DNA from: Aliiroseovarius sediminis
Lineage (GTDB): Bacteria; Pseudomonadota; Alphaproteobacteria; Rhodobacterales; Rhodobacteraceae
Assembly (NCBI RefSeq): GCF_022678485.1
Contig: NZ_JALBYP010000038.1
Coordinates: forward strand, 233,892-297,891
Direction: 5' to 3'
DNA length: 64,000 nt
Shown one piece after another: positions 36,698-46,711 of this stretch (the first letter of the stretch is position 1; each line of letters starts with the position of its first letter). A program made the position numbers and the translations under genes. The notes below the pieces were generated by a model. The model was not told the origin of the DNA. It worked only from the letters and a program-made list of their open reading frames with translations, and did no database searches.

Positions 36698-37477
36698 ATG
36701 GCTGAAAAGAAACAAGACGGCATCTGGGAAACGATCAAGACGATCTTCTGGGCGCTGATCATCGCGGGCGTGTTCCGCACGCTGTTCTTCCAGCCCTTCT
36801 GGATTCCCACCGGGTCTATGAAAGACACGCTTCTGATCGGCGACTTCCTGTTCGTGAACAAGATGGCCTATGGCTATTCGCGGCATTCCTGCCCGTTCTC
36901 GTCCTGTCCGATCTCGGGCCGGTTGTTCGGCTCGGAACCTGAACGCGGCGATGTCGTGGTGTTCCGTCACCCGTCCCTTGGCACCGATTACGTGAAACGT
37001 CTGATCGGCCTGCCTGGTGACAAGATCCAGATGAAGGATGGCGTCCTGTTTATCAATGGCGAAGAGGCCACGCAGGTTCCCGACGGCACGTTTGAGGAAA
37101 TCAAACGCGCGCAAGGCCGGTTCGCCACCTTCCCGCAATGCGCCAACAGCCCAGTCGGCGAGGGCGGCAACTGCATCAAGGAAAAGACGATTGAGACACT
37201 GCCGAACGGCGTCACCCATTCGGTCTTGAATGTGCGCAACACGCGGTTGGACAATACCAACGTGTTCACCGTTCCGGCGGGCGAATATTTCTTCATGGGC
37301 GACAACCGCGACAACTCGACTGATAGCCGTGTCAGCCCGAACGCGGGTGGCGTGGGCTTTGTGCCTGCTGAATACTTGCTGGGTCGCGCGGATCGCATCA
37401 TGTTTTCGGCGGCGGGTAAGCGGTTGTTCTATTTCTGGACTTGGCGCTCTGACCGGTTCTTTAAGGCGATCGAGTGA
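36698..37477 (+). CDS. lepB: Signal peptidase I
   Basis: 259 residues from ATG 36698. One N-terminal membrane helix (about 12-32), then the S26 catalytic Ser40 in [11 protein letters not shown] and Lys100 in [12 protein letters not shown], and the C-terminal [14 protein letters not shown] box. It cleaves signal peptides at the periplasmic face. An in-frame ATG at 36677 and GTG at 36692 are alternatives; the true start is uncertain. A Cys pair (SCPFSSCP) follows the first strand. Confidence 0.95.
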   Translation: MAEKKQDGIWETIKTIFWALIIAGVFRTLFFQPFWIPTGSMKDTLLIGDFLFVNKMAYGYSRHSCPFSSCPISGRLFGSEPERGDVVVFRHPSLGTDYVKRLIGLPGDKIQMKDGVLFINGEEATQVPDGTFEEIKRAQGRFATFPQCANSPVGEGGNCIKEKTIETLPNGVTHSVLNVRNTRLDNTNVFTVPAGEYFFMGDNRDNSTDSRVSPNAGGVGFVPAEYLLGRADRIMFSAAGKRLFYFWTWRSDRFFKAIE

Positions 37478-38160
37478 AACTGTCCGGCGATCTTCGCGCC
37501 TTTCAGGGCCGCATCGGGTATGAGTTCAAAGACCCCGAACTGCTGATCCGCGCGCTGACGCATGGCTCGTTTTCGTCTGCCACGCGGCCTGACAATCAGC
37601 GGTTGGAGTTTCTGGGCGACCGGGTCTTGGGGCTGGTGATGTCGGAAACATTGTTGCGGGCCGACCCCAACGCCCCCGAAGGTACGCTGGCGCCGCGTTA
37701 CAACGCACTGGTGCGCAAAGAAACCTGCGCCGATGTGGCCCGTCAGGTCGATCTGGGCGCGGTTCTGAAGCTGGGCCGGTCCGAGATGAAAACCGGTGGG
37801 CGGCGCAAGCTGGCCCTGTTGGGCGACGGAATGGAGGCGGTGATCGCAGCCGTTTATCTGGACGGGGGGCTGAATGCCGCTCAGACCATGATACGCAACC
37901 TATGGGGCGACCGGATCGACCGGGTCGAAGACGATGCGCGCGATCCCAAGACGGCGTTGCAGGAATGGGCGCAAGCGCGCAAGATGCCGCCGCCGCGCTA
38001 TGTGGAAACCGGCCGCGAAGGGCCGGATCACGCACCGATGTTTACCATTAAGGCTGAACTGTCCAACGGACGGTCAGCAGAAACCCAAGCCAATTCAAAA
38101 CGCGCCGCTGAACAAGCAGCTGCCCGCACACTGCTAAAGCAGTTGGAGAGCAAACAATGA
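37474..38160 (+). CDS. rnc: Ribonuclease III
   Basis: 228 residues. The catalytic domain (1-150) carries [18 protein letters not shown] and [20 protein letters not shown] with the metal-binding acids; a double-stranded RNA-binding domain follows (about 155-225). The GTG start overlaps the lepB stop and the era ATG overlaps its own stop. Confidence 0.97.
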   Translation: MKLSGDLRAFQGRIGYEFKDPELLIRALTHGSFSSATRPDNQRLEFLGDRVLGLVMSETLLRADPNAPEGTLAPRYNALVRKETCADVARQVDLGAVLKLGRSEMKTGGRRKLALLGDGMEAVIAAVYLDGGLNAAQTMIRNLWGDRIDRVEDDARDPKTALQEWAQARKMPPPRYVETGREGPDHAPMFTIKAELSNGRSAETQANSKRAAEQAAARTLLKQLESKQ

Positions 38161-39074
38161 CAGACCAACCGCAACGTGCCGGTTTTGTTGCCCTGATCGG
38201 TGAGCCCAATGCCGGGAAATCGACGCTGACGAACCAGATGGTGGGGGCCAAGGTCTCGATCGTGACGCACAAGGTTCAAACGACCCGCGCGCGCATTCGT
38301 GGCGTGGCAATCGAGGGTAACGCGCAGATCGTTTTCGTGGACACGCCCGGCCTGTTTCAGCCGCGCCGCCGCCTTGACCGCGCGATGGTTGCTGCGGCTT
38401 GGGGTGGGGCTGCGGATGCTGATATCACCGTTCTGTTGGTCGAAGCGCATCGCGGCGTGACCGAGGGCGTGAAACGCATTCTTGAGGGGCTGGATGAAAT
38501 TGGGAAAGGCCGCACTGTCGCCCTTGCCATCAACAAAATTGACAGGGTCAAGGCCGAAACTTTGCTGGGGTTGGCGAAAGACCTGAATGACCGATTTGAT
38601 TTTGCCGAAACTTTTATGATCTCGGCTGAAAAGGGTCACGGGGTGCAGGCCCTGCGAGAGTGGCTGGCCGATCAACTGCCCGAAGGGCCGTGGCTCTATC
38701 CCGAAGACCAGATCGCGGATTTGCCCATGCGCATGATCGCCGCCGAAATGACGCGCGAAAAGCTGACCCTGCGTCTGCATCAGGAACTGCCCTATCAGCT
38801 GACGGTCGAAACCGAGAACTGGGAAGAACGCAAGGATGGTTCGGCCCGTGTCGATCAGGTGATCTATGTCGCCCGCGACGGCCATAAGGGCATCATTCTG
38901 GGCAAGAAGGGCGAGACGATCAAAGCCGTCAGCCAATCCGCCCGCGCCGAGTTGGAAGAATTCATGGGCCGCAAGATCCACCTGTTTTTGCAAGTGAAAG
39001 TGCGCCCCAACTGGCTGGATGAAAAAGAGCGGTATTCGGAAATGGGCCTTAACTTCAAGGACGGGAACGCTTGA
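38157..39074 (+). CDS. era: GTPase Era
   Basis: 305 residues. Assembly factor of the 30S subunit. G-domain motifs are [19 protein letters not shown] and AINKID; the C-terminal KH domain includes [15 protein letters not shown]. Coupled by four-base overlaps to rnc upstream and the DUF1491 gene downstream. Confidence 0.97.
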   Translation: MTDQPQRAGFVALIGEPNAGKSTLTNQMVGAKVSIVTHKVQTTRARIRGVAIEGNAQIVFVDTPGLFQPRRRLDRAMVAAAWGGAADADITVLLVEAHRGVTEGVKRILEGLDEIGKGRTVALAINKIDRVKAETLLGLAKDLNDRFDFAETFMISAEKGHGVQALREWLADQLPEGPWLYPEDQIADLPMRMIAAEMTREKLTLRLHQELPYQLTVETENWEERKDGSARVDQVIYVARDGHKGIILGKKGETIKAVSQSARAELEEFMGRKIHLFLQVKVRPNWLDEKERYSEMGLNFKDGNA

Positions 39075-39403
39075 CGCGACTGACCGCTGAACTGTGGGTC
39101 GCGGCCTATCTGACGCGCTTGCGCCTGTCTGACATCCCCGCCTTCATCACGCAAAAAGGCGATGCGACCGCCGGTGCGGTGCTGGTCAAGCTGAACACGC
39201 TGAACGGGCAGGCGGTGGCCTATCAGCGTAGTTTCGACCTGATGACCGGGGATCGGCGTTGGATCGCTCTGGCCGAAGGGGATGAGGCCGAGGTTGACGC
39301 GGCGTTGAATCGCCAGAAGGGCTTTGACCCCGACCTGTGGGTGATCGAGGTCGAAGATCGTGCCGGGCGGCATCTGCTGGATGAACCCGGCCTGTCCGAC
39401 TGA
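39071..39403 (+). CDS. DUF1491 family protein
   Basis: 110 residues, soluble. LTAELWVAAYLTRLRLSDIP, then GQAVAYQRSFDLMTGDRRW and a C-terminal DPDLWVIEVEDR match the alphaproteobacterial DUF1491 family, which has no known role. TTG start overlapping the era stop (TTGA). Placement between era and recO is typical for the group. Confidence 0.88.
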   Translation: MTRLTAELWVAAYLTRLRLSDIPAFITQKGDATAGAVLVKLNTLNGQAVAYQRSFDLMTGDRRWIALAEGDEAEVDAALNRQKGFDPDLWVIEVEDRAGRHLLDEPGLSD

Positions 39404-39457
39404 CCCCATTGCCAACAGCGCCCCGCGCGCTAGTCTGACCGCAGGAGGGTGACAGGC

Positions 39458-40195
39458 ATGGATTGGCGGGATCAAGGCGCGCTTTTGTCCGTGCGCAAAC
39501 ACGGCGAAACGTCAGTTATCATTGATGTGTTCACGGAAAAGCACGGTCGTCATGCGGGTGTTGTGCGTGGTGGCACCAGCCGCAAAATCGCGCCGATCCT
39601 GCAACCCGGCGCGCAGTTGGATGTTGCGTGGCGGGCACGGCTGGAAGAGCACATCGGCAGCTATAGCGTCGAACCCCTGCGTAGTCGGGCAACGGTTCTG
39701 TCTGACCGCACGGCCCTTGCTGGGCTGAACGCCATCACCGCGCTTTTGACCTTTGCCCTGCCCGAACGCGAGGCGCACCCGATCCTTTACCGCCAAACCC
39801 AAGCCATGCTGGATCTGTTGGGGGCGAACGAGGCATGGCCGACCGCTTACCTGAAATGGGAACTTGCCGTACTGGATGAGTTGGGGTTCGGGCTGGATCT
39901 GAGCGCCTGCGCGGTGACGGGGGGGATGGATGATCTTGCCTATGTCTCGCCCAAGACCGGGCGGGCGGTGTCCGTCGAAGGCGCAGGAGACTGGGCCGAC
40001 CGCCTGTTGCCTTTACCGCCCGACTTGCTGGGCGCCGGCACCGGCGGGCGCGACAACGTCGTGGCGGGGCTTCGGACGACAGGTTTTTTTATGACCCACT
40101 GGTTGGCGCATTCGCTGGGAAACAAGCCCTTGCCCGAGGCGCGCGCGCGCCTGATCGACAGGCTAAAGCGGGAAGTTCAGGACAGGGTGGGGTGA
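39458..40195 (+). CDS. recO: DNA repair protein RecO
   Basis: 245 residues. N-terminal OB fold ([24 protein letters not shown]) and an all-alpha C-terminal part. It promotes RecA loading in the RecFOR gap-repair pathway and anneals single strands. ATG 39458 has AGGAGGG eight bases upstream; an in-frame GTG overlaps that ribosome site. Confidence 0.94.
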   Translation: MDWRDQGALLSVRKHGETSVIIDVFTEKHGRHAGVVRGGTSRKIAPILQPGAQLDVAWRARLEEHIGSYSVEPLRSRATVLSDRTALAGLNAITALLTFALPEREAHPILYRQTQAMLDLLGANEAWPTAYLKWELAVLDELGFGLDLSACAVTGGMDDLAYVSPKTGRAVSVEGAGDWADRLLPLPPDLLGAGTGGRDNVVAGLRTTGFFMTHWLAHSLGNKPLPEARARLIDRLKREVQDRVG

Positions 40196-40198
40196 CGA

Positions 40199-40597
40199 TC
40201 AGCGCTGCGCCAGAAACACCATCTGCCGCCCGGCTTCGTTCGACATGATCATCATGTCGCCCTGTACCTCGATCTGGCGCATTTTAGTCAGGGCGTTGAA
40301 ATACCGCGTTTCTTCAGCCTGCGCAGGGCAGGTCATGCGGGTTGCGGTGATGGGCCCGATCTCAAACCATGGATAGGGGGCTTTCTGTTCGGACGAATAG
40401 CTGTTGCAGGGCGCCTGGCCGACGATCTTCCCCGGTTTGGGAAACGCGATTGTCGCGTCAGCATCGAACGGCTTTCGGTCAAGTTCCAGCAGTTTCCAAA
40501 CAGCCTTGCGGTCGGCAAACCCCGAGATTGTTTCATCTTTGCACGCCATCAGTGACAGGGCAGCAAACGTGGCGGTGATCAACAGTGTCTTTTTCAT
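40199..40597 (-). CDS. META-domain lipoprotein
   Basis: 132 residues. Lipobox LMAC (Cys19) after a short signal peptide. The rest, with WKLLELDRKPFDADATIAF, GQAPCNSYSSEQKA and a late MTCPAQAEETRYFNAL, matches the META/HslJ fold. It should sit in the periplasm; the function is unclear. Convergent with recO, with three bases between the stops. Confidence 0.85.
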   Translation of the reverse strand: MKKTLLITATFAALSLMACKDETISGFADRKAVWKLLELDRKPFDADATIAFPKPGKIVGQAPCNSYSSEQKAPYPWFEIGPITATRMTCPAQAEETRYFNALTKMRQIEVQGDMMIMSNEAGRQMVFLAQR

Positions 40598-40637
40598 GCG
40601 GCCATCTTATGGATGATGGCACCGGTTGCCAACGCGA

Positions 40638-41195
40638 CTATGCGTCCCGTAGGGCAAGAATGGCGGCCATCAGGGTCGACATAGCGTTTCGGTTGTCCTT
40701 GGGTCCGGTGGATCGGGCGGCAAGCCCGATCCAAGCCCCGTGGATGATGTGCGCAAAATCGGGGTTGGTCAGGTCAAGGTCGCTCAGAATGTCTTGAAGG
40801 GCCGTCATCCGCTTTTCGTCAACATGTTGCACCGTCTTGGCGACCCGCGCATCACCATAGGCCCAGGCGCGGATGGCGGGTTCGGCCTTTGCTGCGGCGC
40901 GTTTACGGCTGACCGATCCGGCACTGTCCCCAATTCGATACAACCGCTTTACCGGATCATCCTCTTGCGCGATGGTTTGCGCGATAGCGTCCGCCGTCTG
41001 GTCCTGCCACGCGGCAAGCAGCCGGGCGTGAAAATCTGGCACATCTTTGAAATGCCAATAGAACGACCCCTTCGTTGTGTTCAGGGCGCGGGCAAGGGGT
41101 TCGGCCTTCAACGCTTGTGGTCCTTGCGAAACCAAGGCGCGAAAACCTGCATCAATCCAGTCTTCCGCTTTCAGACGTGTTTGCACTTGTGACAT
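40638..41195 (-). CDS. TetR family transcriptional regulator
   Basis: 185 residues. N-terminal helix-turn-helix (about 10-55): GFRALVSQGPQALKAEPLA followed by NTTKGSFYWHFKDV, the typical recognition-helix end. The C-terminal ligand domain has no recognisable specificity. ATG 41195 has GAGG eight bases upstream. It lies 131 bases downstream of mcd on the same strand. Confidence 0.93.
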   Translation of the reverse strand: MSQVQTRLKAEDWIDAGFRALVSQGPQALKAEPLARALNTTKGSFYWHFKDVPDFHARLLAAWQDQTADAIAQTIAQEDDPVKRLYRIGDSAGSVSRKRAAAKAEPAIRAWAYGDARVAKTVQHVDEKRMTALQDILSDLDLTNPDFAHIIHGAWIGLAARSTGPKDNRNAMSTLMAAILALRDA

Positions 41196-41326
41196 ACAAG
41201 GCCTCATTTGTTGATCTTGGGGAGGCTGTCTAACCTTTGGGTTGAGCGTGAAGCATGTGCAAGGGCATCCTGTGTAATTGTGCCGAGTGAGCGGGTCATT
41301 GCCGCGACGTCACCCCGTCGCGCGAC

Positions 41327-42976
41327 TTAGCCCAGAAGACGGCGGGCGATGACCTGCGCCTGAATCTCGGCCGCTCCTTCAAAGATGTTCAGGATACGTG
41401 CATCACACAACACGCGGCTGATCTGGTATTCCAGCGCGAAGCCGTTGCCGCCGTGAATTTGCAGCGCGTTGTCTGCGCAGGCCCAGGCGACGCGCGCGCC
41501 CAACAGTTTCGCCATGCCTGCTTCAAGGTCGCAACGTTGGTCGTTGTCCTTTTCCCAAGCCGAATAATAGGTCAGTTGCCGCGCGACCATGATTTCCACC
41601 GCCATCATCGCCAGTTTGTTGGCAACGCGCGGGAAATTGATTAGCGACTTGCCGAATTGCTTGCGGTCTTCGGCATATTGCATCCCGATTTCCAGCGCAT
41701 TCTGGGCCACACCGATGGCACGTGCGGCGGTTTGGATGCGGGCGGCCTCGAACGTTTTCATCAGTTGTTTGAAGCCTTGACCTTCTTCGCCCCCCAATAG
41801 GTTTTCGCCTTTGATCTTGAAGCTGTCGAACCCCAGTTCGAATTCCTTCATGCCGCGATAGCCCAGCACCTCGATCTCGCCGCCGGTCATGCCTTCGGTG
41901 GGGAAGGGATTGTCATCATCGCCGGGTTGTTTTTCGGCCAGAAACATCGACAGGCCGCGGTGGTCGGTGGATGCGGGATCAGTGCGCGCCAGAAGCGTCA
42001 TGACATGGGTTCGCGCGGCGTGGGTGATCCAGGTCTTGTTGCCCGTCACCTCGTAATCCCCATTGGCGGTCTTGACCGCGCGGGTACGCAGGCTGCCAAG
42101 GTCAGATCCGGTGTTGGGTTCGGTGAACACGGCGGTCGGCAGGATCTCGGCGGACGCGATCTTGGGCAGCCAATGATCCTTCTGTGCGTCGGTTCCGCCC
42201 GCCAAAATCAACTCGGCCGCGATTTCCGATCGGGTGCCCAGCGAGCCGACACCGATATAGCCACGGCTGAGCTCTTCGGACACCACCACCATTGAGGCCT
42301 TGGACAGCCCCAACCCGCCGTATTCTTCGGGGATGGTCAGGCCGAAAACGCCCATTTCGGCCAGCTCTTCCAGAATTTCCATCGGGATATAGTCATCCTT
42401 CAGATGCCAGTCATGCGCGTGCGGGGCAACGCGGTCATCGGCATAGCGACGGAATTGGGTGCGGATCATCTCAAGCTCGTCATCAAGGCCGGATGCGCCG
42501 AAAGTGGCATGTCCCGCGTTGTCGCGCATCAGGTCCACCAACCTTGTGCGGGCGGCTTGGGTGTTGCCACCAGCGATCAGGGTGTTGACAGCGTCGGTAT
42601 CCAGTGCGGCCCCATCCACGTCCATATCGGACAGGCGGGCAAATTCGTTCTGGCTCATCATGATGCCGCCCCTGATCTGGGTCAGGTATTCGCCGAAGGC
42701 GATTTGCAGGATCAATTGCTCCATCTCGCCCAGTTTGCCGGCGTCGTTCAGACCTTTGGCCCAGGCGTGCATCTGACGCAGGCTTTCAGCATAGGTGGCA
42801 AACCAAGACAGGGCATGGGCGGCGGCCTGATGGTCTTCGAGCTTCGCCGCCGAGATCTTTTCGCCGTCAATAACCATGTCCCGGACCGCCGATTTGGCAG
42901 CGGTAAACACGGTATCAACCGGAGGCAGCGCGTCTGCGGTCACGGTCAAAAGATTGTCGATCAGGGGGGTTGTCAT
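41327..42976 (-). CDS. mcd: (2S)-methylsuccinyl-CoA dehydrogenase
   Basis: 549 residues. An acyl-CoA dehydrogenase with an N-terminal extension of about 150 residues before the usual fold, the architecture of Mcd in Rhodobacter sphaeroides. FTEPNTGSDLGSLRTRA, GNKTWITHAARTH, QIHGGNGFALEYQ and the catalytic Glu533 in NIFEGAAEIQAQVIARRLLG fit. It oxidises methylsuccinyl-CoA to mesaconyl-CoA in the ethylmalonyl-CoA pathway, giving electrons to ETF. The pathway's other enzymes are not in this window. The Mcd call rests on architecture and remembered family features. Confidence 0.83.
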   Translation of the reverse strand: MTTPLIDNLLTVTADALPPVDTVFTAAKSAVRDMVIDGEKISAAKLEDHQAAAHALSWFATYAESLRQMHAWAKGLNDAGKLGEMEQLILQIAFGEYLTQIRGGIMMSQNEFARLSDMDVDGAALDTDAVNTLIAGGNTQAARTRLVDLMRDNAGHATFGASGLDDELEMIRTQFRRYADDRVAPHAHDWHLKDDYIPMEILEELAEMGVFGLTIPEEYGGLGLSKASMVVVSEELSRGYIGVGSLGTRSEIAAELILAGGTDAQKDHWLPKIASAEILPTAVFTEPNTGSDLGSLRTRAVKTANGDYEVTGNKTWITHAARTHVMTLLARTDPASTDHRGLSMFLAEKQPGDDDNPFPTEGMTGGEIEVLGYRGMKEFELGFDSFKIKGENLLGGEEGQGFKQLMKTFEAARIQTAARAIGVAQNALEIGMQYAEDRKQFGKSLINFPRVANKLAMMAVEIMVARQLTYYSAWEKDNDQRCDLEAGMAKLLGARVAWACADNALQIHGGNGFALEYQISRVLCDARILNIFEGAAEIQAQVIARRLLG

Positions 42977-43177
42977 CGCTGTCTCCTGTCACGGTGTGGC
43001 CGGGATTCGGTAAGGCATTATGCACCTGCAGAGAGATAATCACTTTGCACGCGCAGCGCAATAAAAATACACAAAAACAACCGTGAGCGAACAAATGTGA
43101 CGCAGCGATTTGATGGTGCAGCCGCCGCGCCGCTTCGTTAGAACGGGGTAACAGGATGCGACGCAAGGGGAAAGCCC
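42977..43177. other. Divergent intergenic region between mcd and the TauE/SafE gene
   Basis: 201 bases for both promoters. An AT-rich stretch at about 43060-43085 is preceded by 43046-43061, which contains TTGC and GCAA arms nine bases apart; the right arm reads TTGCGCTG on the minus strand, like the boxes upstream of pckA. No firm operator is claimed. Confidence 0.4.
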
Positions 43178-43945
43178 GTGGGAATAGTAACTGAGCTTCC
43201 GCAGATCGCGCTGCTGCTGATCGTTTCGGTCGCTTTGTTTGCAGGGTTCGTGAAAGGGGCGGTGGGTTTTGGAATGCCGCTGATCATGATCTCGGGGCTG
43301 GCGACGGTGCTGCCTGCCGATGTGGCGCTGGCCGCGTTGATCGTGCCGACCGTGGTCACGAACGGCTATCAGGCATTTCGCCACGGCGTGCATGCCGCGT
43401 GGGAGGCGGTCGCGAAATTCCGCGTTTTCCTGATCGCCCTGCTGATTTTCCTGGTGATCAGTGCCCAGTTGGTCAGCGTGTTGTCGCAAGAGCTGCTGTT
43501 CATCATCATCGGTCTGCCTGTCGTGGCGTTCTGCCTGCTGCAGCTGAGTGCGTGGAACCCGCAGTTGAAGCAAAAGAACCGCGTTCGGGACGAAAGCCTG
43601 ATCGGTGCTTTTGCTGGGATGACCGGGGGCATGTCGGGTGTCTGGGGACCGCCCACCATTGCCTATCTGACCGCGATCAACACGCCCAAGACGGAACAAA
43701 TGCGCGTGCAGGGGGTCATTTACGGGCTGGGGGCGGCTGCGCTGTTTCTGGCGCATTTGAAATCCGGCGTGCTGAACGCGCAGACGATCCCGTTATCCGT
43801 TGCGATGCTGGTACCGTCGTTGGCGGGGATGGTTCTGGGTGGGCTGGTGCACGACCAGATGCCGCAAGCCACGTTCAAACGCATGACACTGATCGTATTG
43901 ACAGTTGCCGGGCTGAACCTGATCCGCAAGGGGCTGGTGGGTTAG
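43178..43945 (+). CDS. TauE/SafE family membrane transporter
   Basis: 255 residues with about eight helices and the repeated family feature FVKGAVGFGMPLIMISG in the first half and GMTGGMSGVWGPPTIAYL in the second. Members export sulfite, sulfoacetate or other organic anions. GTG start 43178 follows AAGGGGAAAG. Followed by a strong hairpin at 43981-44011. Confidence 0.88.
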   Translation: MGIVTELPQIALLLIVSVALFAGFVKGAVGFGMPLIMISGLATVLPADVALAALIVPTVVTNGYQAFRHGVHAAWEAVAKFRVFLIALLIFLVISAQLVSVLSQELLFIIIGLPVVAFCLLQLSAWNPQLKQKNRVRDESLIGAFAGMTGGMSGVWGPPTIAYLTAINTPKTEQMRVQGVIYGLGAAALFLAHLKSGVLNAQTIPLSVAMLVPSLAGMVLGGLVHDQMPQATFKRMTLIVLTVAGLNLIRKGLVG

Positions 43946-43980
43946 CGGCGGCTGTTGGCGTTTTTCGTAGAGGCCATGCA

Positions 43981-44011
43981 AAAACGCCTCGGCACGAGGC
44001 CGAGGCGTTTT
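43981..44011. terminator. Bidirectional intrinsic terminator between the TauE/SafE gene and pckA
   Basis: A perfect 12-bp stem (43981-43992 AAAACGCCTCGG with 44000-44011) and a 7-base loop. A/T at both ends lets it end the plus-strand TauE/SafE transcript and the minus-strand pckA transcript. Confidence 0.9.
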
Positions 44012-44029
44012 CAATCTGTTTTACCGGTG

Positions 44030-45628
44030 TCAGCCGAGTGCCACGGCCTTCACATCGTCATCAATATCGCTTTCATACTGCACGAAGTTTTCTGAGAACA
44101 TATCGACCAGTTTTTGCGCTTGAGCGTCATAGGCGTCTGCGTCATGCCATGTGCGGCGGGGGACCAGCAGAAGATCCGGCACGCCTTCGACCGTGATGGG
44201 CACTTCGAAGCCGAAATTGTCGTCTTTGCGGAACTCGGACTTCGCAAGCGATCCGTCCAGTGCTGCGGTCAACAGGGCGCGCGTGGCGCGGATCGGCATG
44301 CGTGACCCGGTGCCATAGGCGCCGCCGGTCCAGCCGGTATTGACCAACCAGCACGTCGCACCGTGCTTGGCGATCTTGTCACGTAGAAGCGCGCCATATT
44401 CGGCCGGGCGGCGCGGCATGAAGGGTGCGCCGAAACAGGTCGAGAATGTGGGTTCCGGCTCGGTCACGCCCTTCTCGGTGCCGGCGACTTTGGACGTGAA
44501 GCCGGACAGGAAGTGATACATCGCTTGCGCAGGTGTCAGCCGCGCGATGGGGGGCAGCACGCCGAACGCATCGCAGGTCAGCATGATGATATTCTTTGGG
44601 TGCCCACCAATGGCCGATTTCGACGCGTTCGCGATATAATGCAGCGGATAGGCGCAGCGCATGTTGGCGGTCAGGCTGTCATCCTCGAAATCCAGAGCTT
44701 TGGTTTCTTCGTCATAGACCATGTTTTCGATCACGGTCGCAAACTTGGTGGTCGTGGCGTAGATTTCGGGCTCGGCTTCGGCAGACAGGTTGATGGTCTT
44801 GGCATAGCAGCCACCTTCGAAGTTGAAGGTGCCTGTGTCCGACCAGCCGTGTTCGTCATCGCCAATCAGCGTGCGATCAGGATCGGCGGACAGAGTGGTT
44901 TTGCCGGTGCCGGACAGGCCGAAGAAGATCGCGGTGTCGACGGGGTTGCCCTTGGCGTGGTTGGCCGAGCAGTGCATCGGCATCACGCCTTTTCCCGGCA
45001 GGATATAGTTCAGCAAGGTGAACACGGATTTCTTATTCTCGCCCGCATATTCGGTGCCGCCGATCAGGATAATCTTGCGGTCGAAGTTCAATGCGATGAC
45101 CGTTTCCGACCGGCAGCCGTGACGTTCGGCGTCGGCTTTGAAGGTCGGGCAGTTGATGACGGTGAATTCGGGCTCGAACTCGTCCAGTTCATCACGGTCG
45201 GGGCGGCGCAGCATGTGACGATTGAACAGGCTATGCCAGGCCAATTCCGTTATCAGGCGCACGTCCAGTCGGTATGCGGGGTCGGCGCCGCCGAACAGAT
45301 CCTGAACATAGTAGTCGCCACCCTTCATGTGTTCCAGCATGTCTTCATACAGAACATCGAATTTTGCAGGGTCCATCGGCGGGTTGTTTTCCCACCAGAT
45401 ATGCGGCTCGACATTCGGGGTTTTGACGACAAACTTGTCCTTGGGGGACCGGCCCGTGTGTTTGCCGGTCGATACCAGAAACGCACCGCCTTGACCCAGC
45501 GCCCCTTCGCCCCGCGCAAGCGCGGCCTCGATCAGAGCAGGCTCCATCAGGTTGTAATAGACATTGCCCAGCCCCTTGATGCCTTGATCTTCCAAGCGGC
45601 GTTCTGGGTTCACCCGTCCAGTGGTCAT
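44030..45628 (-). CDS. pckA: Phosphoenolpyruvate carboxykinase (ATP)
   Basis: 532 residues. It converts oxaloacetate and ATP to PEP, the entry to gluconeogenesis. The P-loop GLSGTGKT is at 237-244, the substrate loop [12 protein letters not shown] at about 55-66, and the metal-binding DDEHGW follows. ATG 45628 has GGAG eight bases upstream. It is divergent from chvI across 358 bases that hold an array of TTGCGC boxes. In rhizobia ChvGI and the regulator PckR influence pckA. Confidence 0.97.
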   Translation of the reverse strand: MTTGRVNPERRLEDQGIKGLGNVYYNLMEPALIEAALARGEGALGQGGAFLVSTGKHTGRSPKDKFVVKTPNVEPHIWWENNPPMDPAKFDVLYEDMLEHMKGGDYYVQDLFGGADPAYRLDVRLITELAWHSLFNRHMLRRPDRDELDEFEPEFTVINCPTFKADAERHGCRSETVIALNFDRKIILIGGTEYAGENKKSVFTLLNYILPGKGVMPMHCSANHAKGNPVDTAIFFGLSGTGKTTLSADPDRTLIGDDEHGWSDTGTFNFEGGCYAKTINLSAEAEPEIYATTTKFATVIENMVYDEETKALDFEDDSLTANMRCAYPLHYIANASKSAIGGHPKNIIMLTCDAFGVLPPIARLTPAQAMYHFLSGFTSKVAGTEKGVTEPEPTFSTCFGAPFMPRRPAEYGALLRDKIAKHGATCWLVNTGWTGGAYGTGSRMPIRATRALLTAALDGSLAKSEFRKDDNFGFEVPITVEGVPDLLLVPRRTWHDADAYDAQAQKLVDMFSENFVQYESDIDDDVKAVALG

Positions 45629-45986
45629 TTTATGCTCCAGTCGCCGGTCCGTCTGCGTCCGGCGTGTTTTGGTTTCACATGCGAGCGCGCGGCACCCACC
45701 GCGCGCGCCAACCCTCATGTGAACGAGGGCCGATAGTCGCGCTATAGCATGGTGCCTTTCAGATGGAACAGGCCGCTTTAACGCAGTTAGCGCAACCAAG
45801 CGTCTGTTTGCGCAATCATGTTGCGCAGCCGGTTGCGCCAACCTGCCGTAATTTCGCCAACTTTCGGTGCGAAACGTTGCCGCTGTTAACGTCAGGACGC
45901 GCAATTCGCAGTTCGTTGTTGATTCGCATGGCTTAAAACAGGACAATGCCGGAAATTTGCCGAAACAAGCAGCGCAAGGAGACACA
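45629..45986. other. 358-base divergent intergenic region pckA / chvI
   Basis: The only gene-free stretch over 300 bases. It must hold both promoters. 45788-45840 carries four related 8-base boxes (separate entry). No open frame here has a convincing ribosome site, and I see no RNA gene or terminator. Confidence 0.6.
45788..45840. promoter_or_regulatory. Array of four TTGCGCAA-like boxes upstream of pckA and chvI
   Basis: Boxes: TAGCGCAA 45788-45795, TTGCGCAA 45808-45815 (perfect palindrome), TTGCGCAG 45821-45828 and TTGCGCCA 45833-45840. Start-to-start steps are 20, 13 and 12 bases. A palindrome with central CG fits a LacI-type operator; a PckR-like regulator is the natural guess. That link is inference. 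Confidence 0.45.
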
Positions 45987-46691
45987 ATGTCAAGAATCGC
46001 TCTGGTGGATGATGACAGAAACATCCTTACGTCCGTTGCAATGACCCTGGAAGCCGAAGGCTTCGAAGTGGAAACCTATAACGATGGTCAAAGCGCGTAT
46101 GACGCGTTTATGCTGCGATTGCCCGATATGGCGGTTCTGGACATCAAGATGCCCCGAATGGACGGGATGGATCTGTTGCAACGTGTGCGCCAGAAAACCA
46201 GCACGATGCCGGTGATTTTCCTGACCTCGAAGGATGATGAAATCGACGAGGTGCTGGGCCTTCGTATGGGCGCGGATGATTACGTGACCAAGCCATTCAG
46301 CCAGCGCCTTTTGGTCGAACGCATCCGCGCGCTGCTGCGCCGGCAAGAGGTGATCGCGCGCGACGACGCGGGCGATGTGGAGGAAAGCAAATCGCTGGTG
46401 CGCGGTGATCTGACGATGGACCCCTTGCGCCACGCGGTGTCGTGGAAGGGCAAGGACGTGTCACTGACCGTGACCGAGTTTCTGCTGCTTCAGGCACTGG
46501 CGCAGCGCCCCGGTTTTGTCAAAAGCCGCGATCAGTTGATGGACGTGGCCTATGACGATCAGGTCTATGTGGATGACCGCACGATCGACAGCCATATCAA
46601 ACGCCTGCGCAAGAAGATGCGGACGGCGGATGATGAGTTTTCGGCAATCGAAACGCTTTATGGTATCGGGTATCGGTATAACGAGGAATAG
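45987..46691 (+). CDS. chvI: Two-component response regulator ChvI
   Basis: 234 residues, OmpR type. The receiver has the acidic pocket LVDDD (7-10), phospho-Asp52 in [12 protein letters not shown] and Lys102 in YVTKPFS; the winged-helix domain (about 135-232) ends [15 protein letters not shown] and GIGYRYNEE. With ChvG it controls envelope, acid-stress and metabolic genes in alphaproteobacteria. ATG 45987 has AAGGA six bases upstream. chvG starts 20 bases after its stop. Confidence 0.95.
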   Translation: MSRIALVDDDRNILTSVAMTLEAEGFEVETYNDGQSAYDAFMLRLPDMAVLDIKMPRMDGMDLLQRVRQKTSTMPVIFLTSKDDEIDEVLGLRMGADDYVTKPFSQRLLVERIRALLRRQEVIARDDAGDVEESKSLVRGDLTMDPLRHAVSWKGKDVSLTVTEFLLLQALAQRPGFVKSRDQLMDVAYDDQVYVDDRTIDSHIKRLRKKMRTADDEFSAIETLYGIGYRYNEE

Positions 46692-46711
46692 CGCCGGGTG
46701 CGCCTGAGAAT

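Noticed and set aside
41303..41320. GCGACG / CGTCGC hairpin downstream of mcd as a terminator
   Set aside because: No T-run on either strand; may be chance in GC-rich DNA.
44513..45736. 407-codon open frame antisense to pckA
   Set aside because: Lies over a well-supported essential-type gene, no ribosome site, low-complexity translation.
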